Shown: in pieces, positions 21,010 to 25,054 of the stretch
Position numbering within the stretch: position 1 is the first letter of the stretch
Layout: every line of letters starts with the position of its first letter
NCBI GenBank assembly: GCA_943914115.1
Contig: CALUAU010000011.1
Span: forward strand, 1-25,054
From: an uncultured Microbacteriaceae bacterium
Lineage (GTDB): Bacteria > Actinomycetota > Actinomycetes > Actinomycetales > Microbacteriaceae
Reading direction: 5' to 3'
DNA: 25,054 nucleotides
Notes under the pieces: model-generated
What the model was told of the DNA's origin: nothing
The model's input: the letters and a program-made list of their open reading frames with translations, nothing else
Databases searched by the model: none
Program-made: the position numbers and the translations under genes

Positions 21010-22128
21010 ATGTCGATTACCGTTGATTTCCACGCCCTTCACACTCTTCCGCCGAGCAACATTAACCGCGATGACACTGGAGCACCTAAATCGGGGCTCT
21101 TCGGTGGGGTTGTTCGTCAACGTGTGTCTTCGCAGGCGTGGAAGCGTGCAATCCGCAAGGATTTTGAGACCTACCTTGATCATTCACAGCTTGGTGTACG
21201 TTCAAAGCGAACGCCACAACTCATCGCAGAACGAATGACAAATCTTGCACCTGAACTCGATCCCGCAGAAGCGAAAGCTCGAGTCGACGCGCTTTTCAAG
21301 GCAGCCAAGATCAAGCTGCACGACGAGAAACCCCAGGATGGCGAGGAAACTGCCGGTAAGGTGACCGGATATCTGCTTTTCCTTTCTGAACAGCAAATCT
21401 CCCGGGCAGCAGAGTTCCTCATCGAGAATGGCCATGAGAAGGTCAGCAAGCGCGAAGCCGATGCGATCCTCGACGCTTCACACAGTGTCGACATCGCCAT
21501 GTTTGGTCGTATGGTCGCCGATGCACCTGATTACAACGTCGATGCAGCTGTCCAGGTGGCTCATGCACTCGGAGTCCACGAGTCGGAACCCGAGTTTGAT
21601 TTCTTCACTGCCGTCGATGATGTCGTCGAAGATGCTGAGGAGACCGGTGCTGGGATGCTCGGAACCGTGCAGATGATGTCATCTACGCTGTACCGATTCG
21701 CGTCAATTGATTTCGAATCGCTCGCAAAAAACCTAGGCTCTCGCGAGGCCGCCGTCGAAGCAGCCACCGCCTTCGCCAAGAGCTTTGTCCGCTCGCTCCC
21801 CACTGGCAAGCTCAACACTTTTGCGAACTGGACGATGCCTGAGCTCGTCTACGTCACTGTTCGAGACGATCGCGCAGTGTCACTGGTAAATGCCTTCGAA
21901 ACTCCCGTCGATGCTGCACCTGGAAACAGTCGCCGTCAGGCAGCCGCCGAGGCACTAGCTGCTGAGGCATCTCAGATCGAGGCAATGTACGGTTTGGCTC
22001 CCGCAGCTTCGTGGATCTTGGCTCAGGACAATCTCGCATCACCGTTCGCAGAGCAAGCCACCCGCGTCAACTTCGATGGTCTGCTGGAGCAGCTCTCGCA
22101 ACGGCTCACGGAGATGACTCGTGACTAG
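21010..22128 (+). CDS. cas7e: Cascade backbone subunit Cas7 (Cse4, CasC)
   Basis: Cas7e polymerises along the crRNA spacer (six copies in the E. coli complex) and folds out every sixth base. The 372-aa protein starts ITVDFHALHTLPPSNINRDD and has the highly conserved GGVVRQRVSSQAWKRAIRKDF block (about residues 31-52), both diagnostic for the type I-E form. Other typical parts are the LSEQQI-containing helix, the GRMVADAPDYNVDAAVQVAHA segment near 157-178 and the NTFANWTMPELVYVTVRDD stretch near 264-283. The ATG follows AAAGAAAGG. The stop (22126-22128) lies eight bases into cas5. Confidence 0.96.
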   Translation: MSITVDFHALHTLPPSNINRDDTGAPKSGLFGGVVRQRVSSQAWKRAIRKDFETYLDHSQLGVRSKRTPQLIAERMTNLAPELDPAEAKARVDALFKAAKIKLHDEKPQDGEETAGKVTGYLLFLSEQQISRAAEFLIENGHEKVSKREADAILDASHSVDIAMFGRMVADAPDYNVDAAVQVAHALGVHESEPEFDFFTAVDDVVEDAEETGAGMLGTVQMMSSTLYRFASIDFESLAKNLGSREAAVEAATAFAKSFVRSLPTGKLNTFANWTMPELVYVTVRDDRAVSLVNAFETPVDAAPGNSRRQAAAEALAAEASQIEAMYGLAPAASWILAQDNLASPFAEQATRVNFDGLLEQLSQRLTEMTRD

Positions 22129-22819
22129 CACACTCCTGCTAAAGCTGTCCGGGCCGCTGCAATCGTGGGGCACCGACAGCCGATACTCAACCCGTAACAC
22201 TTCACCCCATCCGTCAAAGTCCGGCGTAGTAGGGCTGATCGCTGCCGCGATGGGACGTCGCAGGTCTGATCCGGTTGAAGACCTGGCGTCGCTGCGGTTC
22301 GGCGTGCGTGTTGACCAACCCGGGTCGATGGCAAAAGATTTCCAAACGGCAATTGACTGGCGCACCGGAAAATCGCAGCCGCTCATCAGCCGCTACTACT
22401 TGGCTGACGCAGTTTTTATTGCCGCGATCGAAGGGCCCGGCCCGATCATTGCCGGAATCGAGTCTGCGCTGAAATCGCCTCGCTTCCCGCTCTACCTAGG
22501 ACGTCGCTCTTGCCCAGCGGGAGCTGACCTCGTGCTCGGCATACGCGAGGGCAGCCTTGAATCGGCCCTGCTGCACGAACCGTGGCACGCCTCGCGAGCG
22601 CATCGAAAGACCCGCGCACAGCAGGTGAATCTTGCTGTGATCCGTGATGCGCATCCGGGCGAAGCTGGGCTACAAGTCCGTGACCGTCCGGTGAGCTTTG
22701 CGCAAGAGCATCGGCAATACTCTTGGCGCGAAGTAGTGCAGGACACACCAGTCACGGTAGAGAACCCAGACGGTCGGCCACTGAATGACGACTTCTTCGA
22801 GGCGGTGATGTCAGCGTGA
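22121..22819 (+). CDS. cas5e: Cascade subunit Cas5e (CasD)
   Basis: Cas5e caps the backbone and holds the 8-nt 5' handle of the crRNA, next to Cse1. The 232-aa RAMP protein begins with the classical LLLKLSGPLQSWGTDSRYS, then SPHPSKSGVVGLIAAAMG (about residues 28-45) and the later PLYLGRRSCPAGADLV motif (about 123-138), all typical of type I-E Cas5. The start is GTG at 22121, overlapping the cas7 stop by eight bases. The stop overlaps the cas6e GTG. The handle expected from the array (ATGAGCCC) is the one preserved in the pseudo-repeat upstream of cse1, so the same Cas5e should accept the candidate regulatory RNA. Confidence 0.95.
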   Translation: MTSTLLLKLSGPLQSWGTDSRYSTRNTSPHPSKSGVVGLIAAAMGRRRSDPVEDLASLRFGVRVDQPGSMAKDFQTAIDWRTGKSQPLISRYYLADAVFIAAIEGPGPIIAGIESALKSPRFPLYLGRRSCPAGADLVLGIREGSLESALLHEPWHASRAHRKTRAQQVNLAVIRDAHPGEAGLQVRDRPVSFAQEHRQYSWREVVQDTPVTVENPDGRPLNDDFFEAVMSA

Positions 22820-23496
22820 CGAGCTTTACAAGAATGTTTATCAACCCCTCAAAAAGGCAGGGGAGAAAACTACTCCTGAACCCACAGGCAATGCATGCTG
22901 CCGTGCGTGGAGCATTTCCTCCGGATCTGAATACTTCTGAGGGGCGGGTTCTGTGGCGTATCGACTCTGATCGAGACGTGCATACGCTCTACATCGTTGG
23001 ACCTGAAGTTCCCGATATGACGGCGCTCAACGAACAAGCAGGTTGGCACACCCGACCGGCGCAGACAGCTGACTATCAACCCTTTATTGACGGGCTGCGT
23101 GTCGGCCAAGAGTGGCGCTTTCGCCTCGCGGCCAACCCAGTTAGGTCGGTCAAGGGTAAGGCTGATCGAGGCGTGGTAAAACCGCACGTGTCTGTTGCTC
23201 ACCAAACCGAGTGGCTACTTGACCGTGCCGAACGCATAGGAGTTGAGTTCCTGTCCCCGGAAGGTGCCGAGGCAGGCGAACTCATCTCGGTGTCGAGCCG
23301 GTCATCGCTTGAATTTGATCGATTTGATCGAGTTCGTGAACAGCGCGGCCGCGTCAACCTTCGCAGGGTCCAGTTCGACGGCATGTTGCGCGTGACCGAC
23401 CGAGATGCCCTGTCTGAAACACTTGTTAAAGGCATCGGCAGGGGCAAAGCCTATGGAATGGGGCTCCTGACGCTGACGAAAGCACAATCGCAATGA
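22816..23496 (+). CDS. cas6e: CRISPR RNA endoribonuclease Cas6e (CasE, Cse3)
   Basis: Cas6e cuts each repeat of the pre-crRNA at the base of its hairpin and stays bound to the 3' stem-loop. The 226-aa protein starts FTRMFINPSKRQGRKLLLNP. A histidine at residue 27 (PQAMHAAVRGAFP) is in the position of the family's catalytic His. The C-terminal glycine-rich RNA-binding loop GIGRGKAYGMGLLTL is intact. The GTG at 22816 overlaps the cas5e stop, and the stop overlaps the cas1 start. Cas6e should recognise the hairpin CCCCGC-GTAA-GCGGGG in the array repeats. The identical hairpin at 18603-18618 would be an equally good substrate. Confidence 0.94.
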   Translation: MTSFTRMFINPSKRQGRKLLLNPQAMHAAVRGAFPPDLNTSEGRVLWRIDSDRDVHTLYIVGPEVPDMTALNEQAGWHTRPAQTADYQPFIDGLRVGQEWRFRLAANPVRSVKGKADRGVVKPHVSVAHQTEWLLDRAERIGVEFLSPEGAEAGELISVSSRSSLEFDRFDRVREQRGRVNLRRVQFDGMLRVTDRDALSETLVKGIGRGKAYGMGLLTLTKAQSQ

Positions 23497-24419
23497 GCCC
23501 GACCGGCGCTCGACCGCCCGAGCGAAAAGAGCTCGGGCGGTTCGAGAACCGCATGTCTTTTGTGTATGTAGAACAGTGCGTCATCCATCGGGATGCAAAT
23601 GCATTGACTTTCACTGATGACAGCGGAATTTCTCACCTGCCTGCGGCATCAGTTGCGGCACTCATCATCGGCCCAGGGGCGCGAGTTACTCATGCCGCAA
23701 TGGGGCTCCTCGGTGTCTGCGGGGTGAGTGTGGTCTGGGTCGGAGAACAAGGCGTGCGCTATTACGCACACGGTCGCCCGCTATCGGGTTCGAGCCGGAT
23801 GGCTGAGACTCAAGCAAGACTCGTTTCTAACTCGAGATCCCGAGTACAAGTCGCACGTGCAATGTATCTGCGAAGGTTCGCTGAACCAGGCATTGATGAA
23901 CTGTCGATTCGTGAGTTGCGGGGTCGTGAAGGTACCCGCATGCGTCACCTCTACCGTGAACATTCCGAGCGAACCGGTGTTCCATGGAGCGGTCGACAAT
24001 ATGATCCGGATGACTTCGATGCAAGTGATCCGATCAACATGGCGCTCACAGCAGCCAGTGTCGCGCTCTACGGTATAGCCCACGCAGGAATTGTGGCGCT
24101 CGGCTGCATCCCCAGCCTGGGATTCGTGCATCGCGGAACTGATCGCGCTTTCGTATTTGATATCGCCGATCTCTACAAGGCTGAAATTTCTATCCCCGCT
24201 GCTTTCGACGTTGTTGCTTCCGGATCAACCGACATAGCTGGTGACACCAGACGTGCCGTGCGCGACGCGATCGTGAAGTCGAAACTGATGCGACGGATCC
24301 CTCGCGATATCTCCGAGTTGTTAAATGTGGAGGATGACGGACACGATGACTCCCTTCATCTTTGGGACACAACTGGGTCGGTATCGGCTGGACTGAACTA
24401 CGGGGCTCACCACTCATGA
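23493..24419 (+). CDS. cas1: CRISPR integrase Cas1 (type I-E)
   Basis: Cas1 with Cas2 inserts new spacers at the leader-proximal repeat. The 308-aa protein carries the metal-binding catalytic triad: Glu146 in GREGTRMRHLY, His213 in LGFVHRGTDRAF and Asp226 in VFDIADLYKAE. The VVWVGEQGVRYYAHGRPL stretch in the N-terminal beta domain is typical of type I-E Cas1. Nothing suggests inactivation. The ATG overlaps the cas6e stop, and the TGA overlaps the cas2 ATG, so adaptation and interference genes are one transcription unit. The short N-terminal tail before FENRMSFVYVE is rich in Pro, Arg and Glu and is longer than in E. coli. Confidence 0.97.
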   Translation: MSPTGARPPERKELGRFENRMSFVYVEQCVIHRDANALTFTDDSGISHLPAASVAALIIGPGARVTHAAMGLLGVCGVSVVWVGEQGVRYYAHGRPLSGSSRMAETQARLVSNSRSRVQVARAMYLRRFAEPGIDELSIRELRGREGTRMRHLYREHSERTGVPWSGRQYDPDDFDASDPINMALTAASVALYGIAHAGIVALGCIPSLGFVHRGTDRAFVFDIADLYKAEISIPAAFDVVASGSTDIAGDTRRAVRDAIVKSKLMRRIPRDISELLNVEDDGHDDSLHLWDTTGSVSAGLNYGAHHS

Positions 24420-24820
24420 TGACGCTGGTACTTACGGCTGTGCCAACCGGTTTGCGAGGTGATTTGACGAAATGGCTCATGGAAATTAGTGCGGGGGTTT
24501 TCGTGGGCGATCCTGGAGCCAGGATTCGCGAAGAGCTCTGGCGACGCGTGGTGAATGAGTCTGCGAGGGGGCGTGCGATCATGGTCTACAACGCTGCAAC
24601 CGAGCAAGGATTTGCAGTTCGCACCCACAACCACGACTGGCAACCACTTGATTTTGATGGAGTAGTGCTCATGCATCGGCCCTCGTCAAAACCGGAAGGT
24701 CATGACTCGAAGCCACCTGCATGGAGCTTGGCTCGCGCGCGTCAAAAATCGCTCCGGCCGTCATGGACGGAGCGACGGGATGACGCAAGTCGGTATGAAA
24801 ACGGGTCTGGTCTAGGATAA
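24416..24820 (+). CDS. cas2: CRISPR adaptation protein Cas2 (type I-E)
   Basis: Cas2 is the dimeric scaffold on which two Cas1 dimers assemble. The 134-aa product starts MMTLVLTAVPTGLRGDLTKW, the type I-E Cas2 N-terminus. The following WLMEISAGVFVGDPGARIREELW and the late HNHDWQPLDFDGVVLMHRP complete the core by about residue 88. A basic, Ser- and Arg-rich tail of about 45 residues follows, longer than in E. coli Cas2; tails of this sort are known in actinobacterial type I-E Cas2. The ATG at 24416 overlaps the cas1 stop; a second ATG directly follows. The stop is only 17 bp before the first CRISPR repeat, so the coding tail overlaps the usual position of the leader. Confidence 0.94.
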   Translation: MMTLVLTAVPTGLRGDLTKWLMEISAGVFVGDPGARIREELWRRVVNESARGRAIMVYNAATEQGFAVRTHNHDWQPLDFDGVVLMHRPSSKPEGHDSKPPAWSLARARQKSLRPSWTERRDDASRYENGSGLG

Positions 24821-24837
24821 ACTCCTGATCAACAAGA
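24780..24837 (+). promoter_or_regulatory. Probable CRISPR leader region, partly inside the cas2 3' end
   Basis: Only 17 bp (24821-24837) separate the cas2 stop from the first repeat. The leader and array promoter must therefore overlap the cas2 tail, or transcription must read through from the cas operon. A -10-like TAGGAT lies at 24813-24818, at the cas2 stop. The -35 match is weak. Placement here is inferred from the repeat orientation. Confidence 0.4.
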
Positions 24838-25054
24838 GTGCGCCCCGCGTAAGCGGGGATGAGCCCCGATCCAGGATTCTGCACGCCAGGCAACGCCGGT
24901 GCGCCCCGCGTAAGCGGGGATGAGCCCAGAATTGGGCCGAGGGCCGTAGTGCGCACGAGGTGCGCCCCGCGTAAGCGGGGATGAGCCCGGGTTGTGCAGC
25001 AGGCGATGGCGAAACCCGGCGTGCGCCCCGCGTAAGCGGGGATGAGCCCCCTTC
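24838..25054 (+). CRISPR. Type I-E CRISPR array, leader-proximal part, cut by the window end
   Basis: Four identical 29-nt repeats start at 24838, 24899, 24960 and 25021. Each begins GTGCG, has the stem CCCCGC-GTAA-GCGGGG and ends with the handle ATGAGCCC. Spacers 1-3 (24867-24898, 24928-24959, 24989-25020) are all exactly 32 nt and unrelated to each other. Spacer 4 starts at 25050 and is truncated. The repeat orientation matches transcription from cas2 into the array. Identical repeats plus an intact cas1/cas2 pair suggest a living array. I see no match between these spacers and this window. The last repeat base is C, which suggests an acquisition PAM ending in C. Confidence 0.98.

Overview
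The window looks like a chromosomal segment of a high-GC actinobacterium, most likely Microbacteriaceae-like. The basis is GC-rich coding sequence with GTG and TTG starts, a separate purS gene next to purQ, and typical actinobacterial neighbours (DUF3817 protein, TrmB/LuxR-type regulator, actinobacterial type I-E CRISPR repeats). The family assignment is inference. No tRNA, rRNA, insertion sequence or transposase was seen.

Region 1 (1-11.3 kb) is mostly housekeeping. It holds an AI-2E-family membrane protein, purS-purQ and, about 4 kb further on, purL (all three subunits of FGAM synthase), a TrmB/LuxR-like regulator with a small membrane protein, an OsmC protein facing a Prx6-type peroxiredoxin, a DUF3817 protein, a DUF418-type membrane protein and an aspartate dehydrogenase (NadX). 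Two convergent intergenic gaps (about 4601-4782 and 8725-9175) are packed with a hairpin-forming GGTGCCA/TGGCACC repeat, often at 19-bp spacing.

Region 2 (11.3-15.7 kb) is a catabolic cassette: a LacI regulator diverges from a small DUF3311-like protein, a sodium:solute symporter and a class II histone-deacetylase/acetylpolyamine-amidohydrolase-like enzyme. A perfect 20-bp palindrome lies between the two transcription units. The cassette is bracketed by the nadX 3' end and a decayed second copy of that 3' end (15501-15664), which suggests a segmental insertion or duplication.

Region 3 (15.7-25.05 kb) is a complete type I-E CRISPR-Cas locus: cas3, then cse1-cse2-cas7-cas5-cas6e-cas1-cas2, then the start of an array (four identical 29-nt repeats, three full 32-nt spacers, cut by the window end).

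The most interesting feature is in the 174-bp gap between cas3 and cse1. Two pseudo-repeats flank a short pseudo-spacer there. The first keeps the exact 8-nt crRNA 5' handle and the second keeps the exact Cas6e hairpin. The pseudo-spacer seed matches the cse1 promoter region about 80 bp downstream over positions 1-13, except at 6 and 12, the two positions that type I-E Cascade flips out. The target has AAC on its PAM side, and the array repeat also ends in C. The simplest reading is a CreR-like crRNA-type regulator that lets Cascade repress its own operon.
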